From the NCBI GenBank assembly GCA_028532985.1, contig JANCIK010000012.1, forward strand, positions 372,001 through 436,000: a stretch of DNA of 64,000 bases. Direction: 5' to 3'. The stretch is from Stropharia rugosoannulata. Lineage: Eukaryota > Basidiomycota > Agaricomycetes > Agaricales > Strophariaceae. Below the pieces are notes generated by a model. It saw only the letters and a program-made list of their open reading frames with translations, ran no database searches and was not told the origin of the DNA. Of this stretch, positions 26,750-39,272 are shown piece after piece (within the stretch, counting starts at the first letter, position 1; each line of letters starts with the position of its first letter). The position numbers and the translations under genes are program-made.

Positions 26750-26757
26750 TATATAAG
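26750..26757 (+). promoter_or_regulatory. TATA box of Kre9-like gene
   Basis: TATATAAG lies about 110 bp upstream of the ATG, followed by a CT-rich, A-poor leader typical of strongly expressed basidiomycete genes. Confidence 0.5.
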
Positions 26758-26864
26758 CTGAAGTTCAACCGCCAAAGCAAATATCCCCCGCGCCAATCCT
26801 ATACCCTCCCCACCCTCTCCGTAGACGCCTAAGTCACTGCCGTTCTCTTAATATCCATATCATA

Positions 26865-27423
26865 ATGCAGTTCCTAAACGTTATGGCTTTCGTGGCTTTC
26901 GTGGCTTCCTCTGCTACTGCTGTCTCCGTATCTTCTCGTAGCGCTCAGGATGTTTTCGTTCCCCAAATCACCTCTCCTACCGCCGGAAATATCTGGCCTG
27001 TTGGCTCATCCCAGAATGTTACTTGGTGCGTTTAGTATTTGAAAGCTTTAAAAGGAGGATATTAACCTGTGATCACCGATAGGAATACTTCTAATGCTCC
27101 TTCCCAGATCACCAACGACAGAGGACAGATTATGCTGGCCCAGAATGGGTATGCTACCCCTCGTGAGTGCCGCCTACCAGCTTAGGAGGTCTATTAACAT
27201 GTTTATAGTTGTTCTTGCCACTGGCTTTAACATCCTCCAGGGATGGGCTGTTGTTACTGTCCCTGACGTGATTAATGGAACACATTATCAGATTCAGCGT
27301 AAGTGGACGCCTTGAGCAATCTACGTATAGTTATGTTAACCCCCCTTATTCTGTATAGTTTTCGGAGACTCCGGGAATCTTTCCGACAACTTTGTAATTA
27401 CTGGCAGCGACAGCTTCTTCTGA
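26865..27423 (+). CDS. Secreted Kre9/Knh1-like Ig-domain protein
   Basis: Small extracellular protein with one Kre9/Knh1-like N-terminal domain (PF10342 type), a family tied to cell-wall beta-glucan assembly in yeasts and common as short secreted proteins in basidiomycetes. The signal peptide is MQFLNVMAFVAFVASSATA. The domain reads PQITSPTAGNIWPVGSSQNV, then NAPSQITNDRGQIMLAQNGY, then ATPLVLATGFNILQGWAVVT, VPDVINGTHYQIQ and LFGDSGNLSDNFVITGSDSF. Three introns (donors GTGCGT near 27,026, GTGAGT near 27,162, and GTAAGT at 27,300) restore this frame. The protein stops directly after the domain, so it lacks the Ser/Thr-rich tail and GPI signal of longer relatives. Confidence 0.8.
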
Positions 27424-28475
27424 TTCCGGGGCTTCTTCCAGCTAGCACAAAATGTAACCTGAGGGACTTCCAAGGGACTTTCGTGCTATTTCTCTTCGCA
27501 ATTATGCTGTCGCGACTCGCAAGGGCTAGGGCACTATGGACTCCTATATGGACAATGGACGTTATGTACTATTACGACCAGCTTGTTAGCTTAATCGCAG
27601 CCTCACTGCAAAACTACCACGTTCTTTCTATTCGAAGCAGAGCAGATTCCCGTAAGGCGCGAACTGCTTGCAATAAGAAACTACTTGGAGATTGATCCGT
27701 GTTCTATGTAGAACTGGTAGTTGTGTTTACATCGCTAGATCAACTCTAGATATGCATATCATTGATCTCACTATAGAGCATGTAATAGACCACCTGTGGT
27801 AGACTGTCTTCATGTAAGGCGTTTTCTATTAATCTGTGGGCGAGATATATACCAATTATATGCGTCTAAGGAGTAAGCACAAGCCAAACCGAGAACTTAA
27901 CACAAGACATGACAAGCCGCGCATATGTTGTACTTACACAATGTGATGTGCAAGTAAATCTGCTCAAACCAAGCAGAAGTTACCCAAGGTGCGCATATAT
28001 GCACTTATTGCGACTAACTTCCAAGTGTATGCGCTCAAGTCCAGGAGTTTGTGAAGGAGACTACTCAAACCAAGCAGAAGCCAAACCGAGGGTGGGCATA
28101 TATATGCACTTATTGCGACCAACTCCCGAGCAACTCCCCAGTGTATGCGGTTAACAAGCAGGAGTCAGACCAAGGGTACCAAATACGACAACAAGCGCGC
28201 ATATACTGTACCAGATAGTTGATCTAGGTAGAGTTTAGAAGATGTAAGGGACAGGCGGCCTCCCGTCGGCGAGGAAAAGCGAATCACCGCAATTCGCGAC
28301 CACGCGGGAAGCGCGACTGTCGACGCGCTCTGGAAAAATTACATCCCGTGACCGGGAATTTTTGGCGTGATCTAGGGAACTCATCTGAGTCTGCGATCCA
28401 ATTTCTAGTGCCATCGAACATTAGGCTAGCGTCTAGTTCTTCCCATATTCTTCCTTCCTCTAGAAGTACTAATAT
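27424..28475. other. Intergenic with a short duplicated segment
   Basis: No gene is supportable. It contains the imperfect tandem duplication listed separately (27,963-28,150) and several GCATATATGC-type palindromes. Confidence 0.5.
27963..28150. repeat. Imperfect two-copy direct repeat, about 100 bp
   Basis: Two segments share CTCAAACCAAGCAGAAG, then a GCATATATGCACTTATTGCG core, then AACT and GTGTATGCG. They start at about 27,963 and 28,063. Each core is a self-complementary GCATATATGC-type palindrome. Confidence 0.65.
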
Positions 28476-31400
28476 ATGGCTCGTGCGCGTAAAGAGACGG
28501 GAGGGTTCTCTAAGCCGCGCGTGGAGGCGAAGAAACAGCCGACAAAAGCCGGAAAGACATCTCAAAACGATGATTTACGAAGTCATGAAGATGCAGAGTT
28601 ATTGAAAGGTCTTGATAAGAACGCGTTGACTGGCACAGAGAACAAAGACGTGAGTTAGCTTAATCTCTCCCGTTATTGCGTCTGATTTTTTTCTCAGCCT
28701 ACCCTTGCAAGCGACGTATCACAATTTCTGCAGAGTCTGTCCCTCAAGCCCGAACACAACGAAAAAGGCAAGGGTAAAGAGATACCGAAGGACTCTTTTC
28801 AGAAGAAGGCAAAGAAAGCGGAGAAGGAATCCCATTCTGCGCCGAGTGCCCCCGATAATGCGGGGAAAGGCAAGGCCAAGGGCGCTCCTCAACAAACCAA
28901 AAGTGTAGCTCCTCTGCAGGTAGTTGGAAAGGCTGACAAAAAGGAAAAACGTCCTACTGCAACAAAAGCTCCAGCAGCAAGCAACGATGCTTCAGAAAAT
29001 GTGGAAAAACCCAAAGTCGTGCTGCCGACGAAAGTGTCATACAATCCCAAGTCACATTTCATATTCCAGCCCACATCGTTCTGGTACAATGCGCTTCCCC
29101 GCCTCCCGGAGCCGTCTTCTCCGCTGCCTACTATCACAGCGGATAAGCTAGCTTTTCTGACTACGAAAGGCGCCGAGTTGCATGAATCCGATATTCTCAC
29201 TTTCCAGACGTCGTCCAACTCGAATTCGTCGTCCTCAGAAGCGAGCTTCCTCGCAAAAATTATCTCTTCCGGTACACTGTCGGATAGGCTAAGCGCGCTT
29301 ACACTCCTAGTTCAGAGTAGTCCTCTGCACAATACGAAGGCATTGGAGACGCTGAAGAGCATGGCTGAGAGAGGGAAGGGAAAGGGTGGCCGTGAGGAGA
29401 GTCTGAAGGCACTGCGGTGTATTGTCGATTGGTGGGTAGGTGGTGGAGCGCCGAACCGCAAGCTCAAGTGAGTCCGTATACTACGAATTACATGACTGAA
29501 TTTATTTATCTCACTTAGATATTTCCGCGACCAGCCTCTGCTCCATCCCGATGTGACGGATCAGTACCTGCTCGTCTGGCACTACGAAGACTGGCTGAAA
29601 AAGTACTTCTTCTCAATCCTGCAAATTCTGGAGGTGAGCGTTGAGTTGATACCACACACCTGTTCGCGCTGACATTGGCCATTTCAGACACTTTCCCTGG
29701 ATCCTCTTCCTTATGTGCGAACGCAGACCCTCAACCTGCTCTCCACCCTACTGCGTGACAAACCAGAACAGGAGCAGAATTTGCTCCGTCTGCTGGTAAA
29801 CAAGCTCGGGGACACAGAAAAGTCGCTCGCATCGCGTGCATCCTATCACATTCTTCAGCTCCTGCAAGCTCATCCTGCCATGAAGAGCATCGTCGTGCGC
29901 GAAATTATATCCCTCGTACTGCGCCCAGTTGCAGCGCCAGCCGCTCCGGTCCCATCAGACGCCTCGAACAAGCATATCCGATTTGGGGACGCTGAGCCGT
30001 CAAAGCCAAAACCAAAGGCTTCAACAGCATCTGAGAAGAAAATAGGCAACCCCCATGCGCGATATTATGCAACTGTCACTTTCAACCAGATCGTGCTGAC
30101 GCCAGGAGACCGTGAGGTCGCGCTGCAGCTGATTGACGTGTATTTCGAGATCTTCAAGGAGGTCCTGGGCGAGGGAAACGACGCGGAGCAGGGTGAGCAC
30201 GAGGAATCTACGGAGGCTAATGAAGTGAAGACCGACAAAGATGGGCGCATTAGGGAGGGCAAGGCGAAAGGCAAAGGGAAGGGGAAGCAGATGGAAGTTA
30301 AGGGTGCTGCAGGGTTCACGGAAGTTGAGGACTCCAGTTCGAAGCTGATCTCAGCAATTTTGACCGGGGTGAACCGTGCGCTTCCTTTCGCAAAAATCAG
30401 CGCTGGTGATGTCGGGTATGTGTGTTTTCGTCGACACCTATATTTTTTCTAACTTTATCATGCCAGCATTAACAAGCATATAGACACACTCTTCCTCATC
30501 ACGCATAAATCTACTTTCAATATCTCCCTCCAAGCGCTCGTTCTTATCCAGCAGATCTCCGCTTCTTTGTCTTCCAACATGGACTCTTCTACCACGTCCT
30601 CATCATCCGCCACTGCAAAATCAATAGTGGATCGGTACTACCGGACGCTATACGCCTCGTTATTCGATACACGTTTGGCGACCTCATCAAAACAGGCTAT
30701 GTACCTGAATCTTTTCTTCAAAAGTGTCAAAGCCGATGCAGGCAAAGCGGATGGTGAGCGTGTCAAGGCACTCATAAGACGCTTCGTGCAATTGCTGGTC
30801 AGCGGCGGAGGGGGTGCGACGGAGTTCATTGCAGGAGGACTCTTCTTGCTGGGCGAGGTGTGTATCTTTCTCTTACATTTTCACCTTTGCTAACGTGTGT
30901 ATGTCGCATATAGCTCTTCAGCAGTATCCCCGGCCTGCGAGACATGATTAACAAACCACTGAAACAAACCGAGGAGACGTATGATCCTCGTAAGCGCGAG
31001 CCACAATTCGCTCATGCATCATGTCTGCCGCTTTGGGAACTTGTATTACCATTTATGCAATTCTTACACCGTGGAACTCTGACATTGTGTCTTCTAGGCT
31101 CCCCTTCTGAACCACTACCACCCTGCCGTGTCTCTTCACGCCCGACAGCTGCTCAGCTCGCAGCCTCTCACTGCCTCTCCCGACCTTTCGCAGAATACGC
31201 TATCGCACTTCCTAGACCGATTCGTGTACAAGAACCCCAAGAAGGTGAAGGAGGGCGAAACCGCCGGCGCGAAGGGTGCCAGTGCCATGCAGCCGGCGGC
31301 TAGCGGGCTCGAAGGTGTGAAACTGATGAAGGGTGAAGGCGTTTCTTCAGGAATGGTAAACGACCCTGCGTTCTTGAGGAAGAAGGCCAAGGACGTGCCG

Positions 31401-32227
31401 GTCGATCAGGTACTTGACGAACATGGATGATTATTTACCTTGTCGCCTAATGTCCTTTTTTAGCTGTTCTTCTATCAGTATTTCACGAGAAAGGAAGAGA
31501 AGGAGAAGGCGAGGGCTTCGAAGGCCAGTAAACGGAAGGAGGGTAAGGAGTCGTCAGACGAGGAAGAGGAGGAGGAGGAAGCCGACCAAGATGAGGGTGT
31601 GTCTGACGATGAGGAAACTGCTCCTGCTGTTGAGAGTGATACAGTAGACGCAGCAGACGAGGATGACGAAGATAACAGTGACCTGGACGAGGATGAAGTG
31701 TGGAGGGTGCGTCGCGCAAGGCCATATATGTCACTGTATTTTATTGACAAGTACTATAGGTTATGCAAGCATCAATGCCCAAAGCTGACGGAGACGACGA
31801 TCTCATGGACGACAGTGATGTAGACATTGACGATGACGACGACGATCTTCCTTTGGAGATGAGCGATGATAGCGGCAGCGACGAAGCCGACACAGGGAAA
31901 CCTCAAAATGACAGCGATGACGATGATGATATTCTCTCCCTCGTTGAAGGCTCGGACAACGAAGACCTCGTGTCTCTCGACGGCGATATTCCCGATGGAC
32001 TCATCGAATATGACGGCTCAGACGTGGATGACGACGACGGCGACATCGAGTTTGGTAACGAGGAGGAGCCGTGGGGTGGTATCAGCCCCACTGCTGAAAC
32101 CGGCGGTAAGCGGAAGAGAGAAGACACAAAGAGTGCACAGAGGAAGAAACTGCGCTCGTTGCCCACTTTCGCGAGCTATGAGGACTATGCGAAGATGATC
32201 GAGGATGGGCCTGAGGACGATATTTAA
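28476..32227 (+). CDS. MAK21: Ribosome biogenesis factor Mak21/Noc1 (CBF/Mak21 family)
   Basis: Noc1 partners with Noc2 in early 60S pre-ribosomal particles in the nucleolus. The N-terminus is lysine-rich ([20 protein letters not shown]). Family blocks follow: [53 protein letters not shown], and [20 protein letters not shown]. The CBF domain contains [40 protein letters not shown] and [16 protein letters not shown]. The C-terminus has [18 protein letters not shown], long acidic tracts ([18 protein letters not shown]) and the basic ending [20 protein letters not shown]. About eight introns are needed. The length (about 1,000 residues) is usual for the family. Confidence 0.92.
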
Positions 32228-32538
32228 CCGCGTCCAACTCAAAAGTACTAACCAATTTACTTTTGCTTTCATACCCTATTATACTCTTTTTTCCTATCGC
32301 TTGAACGTCCTCTTTTCAGACCAATCCTACTCCAGAGGCCAGGAACCTGAGTCGTTGGCTGCTCGGCACGAGACTGCGTTCTGCACCAAAATACGAACAG
32401 TCGACCTTCTCTTCTTCAGCTTGGTTCACTCGAATGATTCTCAGAGACTGCCTCGATTGATATGGCAGACATATATCGCCAATTATGAGCCCGGTATGGT
32501 GCAACTTGTATAAAATATGTCGGAAATTTATAAACTGT
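32228..32538. other. MAK21 3' flank
   Basis: Presumed 3' UTR and spacer before the first mobile element. The small ORFs have no recognisable features. Confidence 0.4.
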
Positions 32539-33679
32539 CTTACAACGCATACAAGGCGCTTAATGTATCAGTGACTTACAAGACCATTACAACTTTAGTA
32601 GATAATTTACAAGTCAGCTAGGCAATTACAAGTGACGCTGAACTTACAAGTTGCGGCTGCATTACAAGGCAGCAGTGCCGAGGGCATTTGTATATTGGAA
32701 ACTGCGGCGATTTGTGCGGCATCAAACTGCGGCGATCATCACGGGTTGCGGCGGCATTGGCCGAGTGCAAGTCGTTCGGAGAGGACTTTCTTACCTCTCG
32801 TCTCCTCCTAATTGTAATATTCACTGTGATACCCTCCTCCCCTTGTATTATTCTTATAATCTATTTTAACACTTTTTAAACATGTATCCCAAAGCACCTT
32901 CTGTAGTAAACGGCACCGTTACATGCACTGGGTGCGCAAACACGGGATCGCATACATAAGCAGGCTGAACACCTTCGTTCTCGGTGTACACAACTACCCT
33001 TTTCTGATACTCTTTTTTCAGTGGACTGCAGTTGGTACAAGCCATATCTGTGCAACAATCATCAGGTGGATAAATCGTCATTGCTGCTAAATAGCCCAAT
33101 TAAACACATGACAAGACTAGTACTATAACAATATTGTAATGAACTCACTGATACCAAGCTGCCAACCATGATATTTGAACAAAACATAGTCATCTGGAAT
33201 CAATGGGGTAACGGGCATCTCCCACACATAATCTTGTACAATGTTCCAGCACTCATCCATGACTGATATAGGTATATTCAGTGCATTCCCTATGAAGAAC
33301 ACGATAGAATTTGGAATATGGTGGTGGCTTCCTCTGATCACTGTCACTAATGACCTGAATGTCGCGTTTTAGATGACCAACAATATGAGAGAATGTTACA
33401 AGGCCGTCTAAGATCATTCCACAAAGAATTAGATAGTATTGGAGCATGGATAGAAGATAAACGAGATCCATATTAAGCGGTCTACCACAGAAGATGTATA
33501 TGTTGTACACTCGGAGATCGTGAGGGCAATGCAAGTCGTTGACGTTGGGTCGGCGCGGCGGCTGCGACGAGATCGAGCGGCCCGCTTGGCCCGCCGCAGC
33601 GTGATCGCCGGTTGCTCGCCGCAGTTTCCAATTCCCAAACTTACTGGCAGTGCCTTGCAAGCTTGGAAGGCGTTGTAAG
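32539..33679. mobile_element. 1.14-kb KDZ-like element with inverted TTACAA-rich ends
   Basis: The left end starts CTTACAACGC (32,539) and the right end is its reverse complement GCGTTGTAAG (to 33,679). Further in, both ends share, in inverted orientation, GGCA(C/G)TGCC and TTGGAAACTGCGGCGA segments plus several GCGGCG motifs. The left arm repeats TTACAAG about six times. Between the arms is a transposase fragment on the minus strand. Flanks TAAACTGT and TAAATTAG match at only 5 of 8 positions, so no clear target-site duplication is seen. The size excludes a full transposase, so it is non-autonomous. Confidence 0.6.
32876..33480 (-). pseudogene. KDZ transposase fragment with CxC5-like cysteine cluster
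   Basis: Exon-like segments give SIVFFIGNALNIPISVMDEC, then WNIVQDYVWEMPVTPLIPDD. A spliced segment (GTATCA donor near 33,158) continues WQLAAMTIYPPDDCCTDMAC, then TNCSPLKK and VVVYTENEGVQPAYVC. This resembles the N-terminal and CxC5 cysteine-cluster part of basidiomycete KDZ transposases. An upstream segment (MDLVYLLSMLQYYLILCG) is in another frame without a usable intron, implying a frameshift. The catalytic part is absent. Confidence 0.5.
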
Positions 33680-33808
33680 TAAATTAGACCATGCCAACGT
33701 TGGGACAGTCATTGGAAACATCAACTTTCGTTTCGATTTACTTGATCAATTATAATAACCTACTGATATTAGACCCAAACTTTCAATTCATATTTCATTC
33801 TTTAGTTA

Positions 33809-33976
33809 CTTACCTACCTTATGTTTACTTACTCACCTTGTTATTGAAACACACCTTGATAATACTTACCTACCTTATGTTTACTTACTCACCTTGTTAT
33901 TGAAACACACCTTGATAATACTTACTTACCTTATATTTATGTACTCACCTTGTTATTAAGACGTACCTTACTAATA
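33809..33976. repeat. 56-bp minisatellite, about 3 copies
   Basis: Units starting at 33,809, 33,865 and 33,921 share CTTACCTACCTTATGTTTAC, then TTACTCACCTTGTTATTGAA and ACACACCTTGATAATA. The third unit has diverged and is incomplete. Confidence 0.85.
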
Positions 33977-33999
33977 TGCCATCAAGAATTAATAAATGC

Positions 34000-34090
34000 A
34001 GCTCAGTGGAATCGAACGCGCAGTCTTTACAAAGATTACCTAACATTATAATTATAATATCAAGCAGAGTTCCCACTACGCCATGCCAGC
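34000..34090 (-). repeat. Degenerate tRNA-like (SINE-like) sequence
   Basis: On the minus strand, TGGCGTAGTGG matches the Pol III box A and CGTTCGATTCC matches box B, about 60 bp apart. The stems do not pair well enough for a functional tRNA. It may be a decayed tRNA or tRNA-derived retroposon head; a similar sequence occurs near 39,730-39,800. Confidence 0.35.
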
Positions 34091-34953
34091 GATTATTACT
34101 TTGTAAGTGTACAAAAGAACATTGCGACAACATACCTTAGGTTCACTTGCTGTCCTGGATCAAATATTGCACCTATGTTCTGGCTTTTTTGCATACACAT
34201 AGCTTTTATTATAAGCTACATTCTCGCATAATTTTGTACCTTAGGTAAACATCCCTCATGGCTAACTACAGCAATGACCTTCGATGCCCAATACTGCGGT
34301 GCAGCGCATCACCATGTCATGTGATACTGTCCCACGGCGTTGGAGAGCGTATATCAAGTGTAGATGGCACCTCTCAATCTACTCGTAGCTACCCAGCATG
34401 GGACCGGTATTATTCGAGATTTTACATAGTGATTAATATATATATTGTAAAGTAGCTGGACTAGTTAGTTAGAGGACCCCTCCATCTGGATCAGAAAAAC
34501 ATAATAATTCATGTTACGAGTATATAGACGGTCGGAGTCTTAACTCTGGGTGTCTACTCAGATAGTATGCATGGCATCCGTTCCAAATTGCTCTACTTAT
34601 ATCCATTATTTGCTATTTATGTGCTTGGATGTGTGTGCTCTGTGTATGCAGGACTTAAGGACATCTTTTAAATTAATGATGCATGCCACACTTCAACATT
34701 TTTGATTGGCTTCATATTTTCACGCATTGACATGGGAGCATAATCACTTTTATTTAGAAACTATGATTTCCGAATCACAGAAGCGATATCCACATGAACT
34801 GCGCATTGATTGTTATATTAATAATAAGCCACTGCACAACACTGGCTGGGAAACATAGTAGACAGATATAATTTTTATATAATTATATACAAGCAGATAA
34901 AACTCGTCGTGCAACCCCGGTCCCTAGCTCACAGACCCTACAGAATATGCTAC
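34091..34953. other. AT-rich stretch, nothing recognised
   Basis: No gene or clear repeat. It lies between the tRNA-like sequence and the 3' end of the next minus-strand gene. Confidence 0.4.
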
Positions 34954-37262
34954 TTACTTCAACTGTCTTGAGTGTGTCACCCGTTTAATAGTGGCAGGGG
35001 CCGGTTTGGGCTCATTGGCGTCTTGTGATGCAACAGGCTTTGATGATGAAGCAATCTTCTTTGTTCCCTTTCCTTTACTGACAGTCGCACTGCTGCCCTT
35101 TTCAGCAATGGCAACAGTAATAGCCGATGGGCCAGTTGCTGATGCTATGGTCTTGTCATGCTGGCTGCGAGTAGACTTTTTGCATGACGACAGTTTACTC
35201 TTGGATTGGGCCAACTCAGATAACTCCTCGGAAACGGCAACATTCTCAGAGATCGAAGACACATTGGAGTCGTTATCCAAATCAGTTACGTTAATCATGG
35301 CATATTGGCGGGTAAGCAATCTAGTAGAGGAATGAGACTGATCATGATTTAACTGAGAAGGATTTGTGATAGAAAGTGATGAGGAGATGCGACGGGCTTG
35401 ATGAGAAATGTGTGGGGTTGCCTCTTCACTTGGGTCACTACTGTCAGTGTTGTCCTGCTCACCCTCTGCAGGTCCACCAGCATGGTCGAGTCAGCTTCCA
35501 GAATCAATGGCAAACACTGGTACAGGAGCATGTCGAGCAGATATGTTGTCAGATTTAGTGGAACGTGGAGGGGTCTGGGGATCTCCGCTTGGCGGGCTGA
35601 TCCAAGTGCTAATGCTGGTTTCGTCCACATAGATATCATCTGGATCGAACTGTGAACCCAAAGAATTAGAAGATTCGGAAGCTGATTCTTCACTCGCCAT
35701 TTCATCGAGGCTTAGACCTGCAAGGACTGAGTCGATGTTGCTGGATCGAAGGACATGCTCAGGCATCTCAAACTCGGCAACAGGTGCATAGTATCCATCC
35801 ACAATCTGTGTGTCGTGTTCTGCATTTGGAAACAGTGCCTGAGTCCATTCACCAATAATGAGTTGGAAGTGCTCTCTCTGCGATCCTTCTCTAGCAAGGC
35901 CTGTGGTTATCACTTGTTTGAAGCAGTCCGCCATCTTGAAATAGTCGATGCCAGTCACTCCCCCAACTCCCGTAGCAGTAAGCTCTTTATTGTCGGCAAG
36001 AATGTAGATTACCTGTCAGTTATGGACGTCATTAATAAATTTAATGGGCAAATTAAATGATACATACAAGAGCAGAGATATTCAAGATAAGCCCAGGTGT
36101 TACAACCGGTGGTTTCATATACCCATTCAATTTGAGTGGACTCAAATGGTGGAATGTGGTCTTGGTAGGCCTTTCACCGTACATGATGTGCTTGGCTGCC
36201 TATTAATGTAATGTGTAGCATGGATTAGTATAATATTTACAGCCACTGGATACGCCACGATCTCACCTGAATTAGACCTGGCCAGTGAAAGAGACCATTT
36301 GCCACCTTTACATGGTCTTTATACAGCACTGGAGGGAACTTATCGTAGATGTAGATCTGAGGCCCCTTTTGCATGTCTTGTGTTGCACCAAGAAGATTTT
36401 GAACGACCACATTAGAGATGTGGCTCTTCTCATTGGCGAAAAAGTCACGGTCATTAGCATCGATTATGCCAAAGATCGAAAAGGCTGCATTCCGGAGAGT
36501 GTTGAGAAGAGTTGACCAGTAGGCTCCCATGGATCCCAAAAACTGTAAAACATAATAAACGACATTAGTCTTCATATTAATTGCAAAATAATTGTCGGTC
36601 AAGGGTGTCTTGCTTACATGTTGAGCATATTCAGAATTCTCCTTCGCTCTACGCCTCATTATTTCAGGCAGAAACTCGTACAACTCTGCGACAGGACCCA
36701 GAGAAATATTAACATCTGAGGTGTACCTTTTGACACTGCTGCTGCTGAATTTTGGGCACGGCTCTCCGAAAATTGTTGGTCCAGGAGGAGACAAAGTGTA
36801 ATAGAGGGTATAAAACCTCCCCTTCTGGGAGAAGTAATGAACATTTTCCCTGTCACTGTAATCTTTGAATTCTTTTGTAGCACTGGCCTTTTCCTTAGTC
36901 CTCCTTCGCTGCTGCTTCTCCTCCCGCTTAGCAACAGACAAAGCAGTATTTTCCTCAGTGAGTTGCTCTATGCAGAGGTTCAGACACTGAATTGTTGCTT
37001 GTGCCTTGAGCAGGATCTATCAACAAGTAGCAGTCAGTTTTGCACATAAACTGCTCGAACAATGGTACACAATACTTACCTCCATCCACTCACTACCTTT
37101 CACGCAATCCTCAGGACGTGATGTCTTCACTCGAGCAATAAACGACTGGATGTCTGAATCATTGATCATTGCCACAGCAGACCCAGCACTAATTGAGTTC
37201 ACGGCTGCATCCTTGCGAGCTTGAGCATGTGCAAGGTTGTTGTATGTAGAGGCGGACGACAT
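34954..37262 (-). CDS. Uncharacterised protein, possibly DUF6698-like
   Basis: A multi-exon gene whose product has three parts. The N-terminus (MSSASTYNNLAHAQARKDAA) leads into a coiled, basic linker (REEKQQRRRTKEKASATKEF). A conserved-looking core reads SEYAQHVSKTPLTDNYFAIN, then NAAFSIFGIIDANDRDFFAN, IYIYDKFPPVLYKDHVKVAN and KHIMYGERPTKTTF. The tail has VTGIDYFKMADCFKQVIT, an acidic stretch and a lysine/serine-rich end. The core layout (charged segment, then a YG-x-x-P-T-like ending) reminds me of the DUF6698 family of repeat-rich agaricomycete genomes, but I cannot verify this. Introns are consistent throughout and no stop interrupts the exons, so it may be functional. It is embedded in transposon-rich DNA. 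Confidence 0.5.
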
Positions 37263-38263
37263 CAGAAGCAATAAAAGAACTTGGTCTGATTGGTAATATT
37301 AACCGTTACAATTGTAGTACCAGGGATCTGTATTGTACAAGTTCTTATATACCTGTAACATACTCTAATTATGTCTGGCATGAGAGTTCAATTCTGCATT
37401 AACTGCAGGAAAATCCTCAGTGAAGTTGTGAGTCGCACATGATAATTCAATCTATTAGAGAACAACATTTGTTACTAAATTAACCACTTTCATCTGCATC
37501 CACAAATCATCGTCAACTTCTTTCACCACAAAAAACTCATCAAAGCTATGGGTGGACCCATGATCTTTTGCCAGCAAAGCCCCTCGGATAATCCAGTTGA
37601 CAGGAATGAATGCAGCCTTTGATCTTGCACGTGCACAGACACAGGTAAGTCAGAGATCTGCATCTCGTTCTCTGTTGTGATTTCCACTTGATAATGTTCT
37701 GTCCATAGGAAGGATTAGCACAACAAAGTGCTCAGCACTGCTGTAGAACACACTAAATATGAATAAAAGCTGTCCAAAAAAGACGCCATCATTATTGCCG
37801 GTGACAGGGCTGCTTTTTGGCTATGGGTGTAAACAGTCAGGAGGTCCGTTAGTGGGATAGCTGCGCGCGGGAAAACACAGAGAGACTAGAGTTGGGCCTG
37901 ACTCATAGTCTATAGCTATCAGTGCGCTGAAGGACCTTGTTTGGGTCTGGTTGAGTGCTCAGTGATGGCCCGTTTGTATGTCCTGCTAGAAATGATCTAA
38001 CACAACACAACCAACAACCACAAAAACACACAACCAATCTCAAACAAATGCTTCTTTAATGCAAAGTCGGGGGTCTATGTACAAAAGAAAGACACAGTTG
38101 TCTTTTATAATATAAGCCGGGTAAACGTTTTCTTAACACAAAGACTCAGCCCAAGGGCGTGGTAGTGTAGTGTGATAAGTGTAGTTTGTGTGCGTATAAC
38201 GCAAGGTGCTCGAATGAGACTTAGTCTGACATGACAATCAGAAAGAGAACTGAAAACTGTTTA
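37263..38263. other. Spacer in repeat block, nothing recognised
   Basis: No ORF of note; contains the upstream region of the minus-strand gene and moderately AT-rich DNA leading into a minisatellite. Confidence 0.4.
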
Positions 38264-38430
38264 ACTGCTCCAGGTATGTGCACGACGACACTGCCTGCAA
38301 AATAACTGCTCCAGGTATACATGTAGTGTTGCCTGCAAAAGGACTGCTCCAGGTATGTGCACGACGACACTGCCTGCAAAATTAAACCGCTCCAGGTATA
38401 CATTAAACGTTGCCTGCAAAACTGCTTCCA
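38264..38430. repeat. Minisatellite with CTGCTCCAGGTAT/TGCCTGCAAAA motif, 4 copies
   Basis: Four units of about 40-45 bp: (A)CTGCTCCAGGTATGTGCAC then GACGACACTGCCTGCAAAA, alternating with a form reading CAGGTATACATGTAGTGTTG then CCTGCAAAA. The last unit is partial (ACTGCTTCCAG). The two unit types alternate, so the higher-order period is about 85 bp. Confidence 0.8.
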
Positions 38431-39272
38431 GACTCAAGACTTAGTCAAGTAATCTGTCAAAAGCTTTGAACTCTCTCTAAACTCACAGTGAGGACTTTAA
38501 CCGTATATATTCACTCTAGGTAAATCTACTCGGGGGAACCTGCTATTCTACATTACATGCTGGGGTATTTATATGTTTCTGGGAGACAGGTTTTCGTAGG
38601 CGCCCGGAGGTGTTCTCTACTAAAACCTCGCACCTGATTGGTTTGTAGGTCCATACGGTTCTGCCTGTTTAATTACATTTTAGTTGTTCTAGATGAGTGG
38701 AGTAAGAATTTGAAATAACTGAAAAAGGATAGATTCTGGAGGCTTGTCAGGAACGAGCCTATTTTTAGAACGGTTAAACCGTCTTTTGGTGCCTGGGCGT
38801 CTGTCTGCCTCCTGAGTACAGTCAGTTTTACTACGCCTTGGCTTTTTGGAATGTAAGCCGGGACAGAGTTACCCCACTGGTGAGTCATCTTGCCTCCGAC
38901 TGTACCCGCTTTTCAGGGTCTATCAGGCTCCTGCCAAATAGCCCGCTATATTCCCTCTGTATGGCCAGTACGAGGCCTCGCTAATTAGCCCGGTAGAACT
39001 GTCTAAGTTTATTAGTCCGGCTTATTGACCTTTGCTAATTAACCCGGTATAACATTCAATCAAACAGCCCGGTATAATGACTAAGTCATTTAGCCCGGTA
39101 TAATTACTCGAGTTAAATAACCCGGCATAATGATTTGCTTTTCCTAATCTCTCGTTTTCAATGGCTGGTTTTTAGAAGACTGACCCGCTATAAGTCTCTA
39201 GTCGAGTTTCGTCGTTATGGTTGGTGTCATTTAATCCAGTATAATTTAACCCGGTATAATGCCTCTGCCTTT

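Noticed and set aside
34000..34090. Functional tRNA gene
   Set aside because: Box A and box B are present, but acceptor and T stems do not pair.
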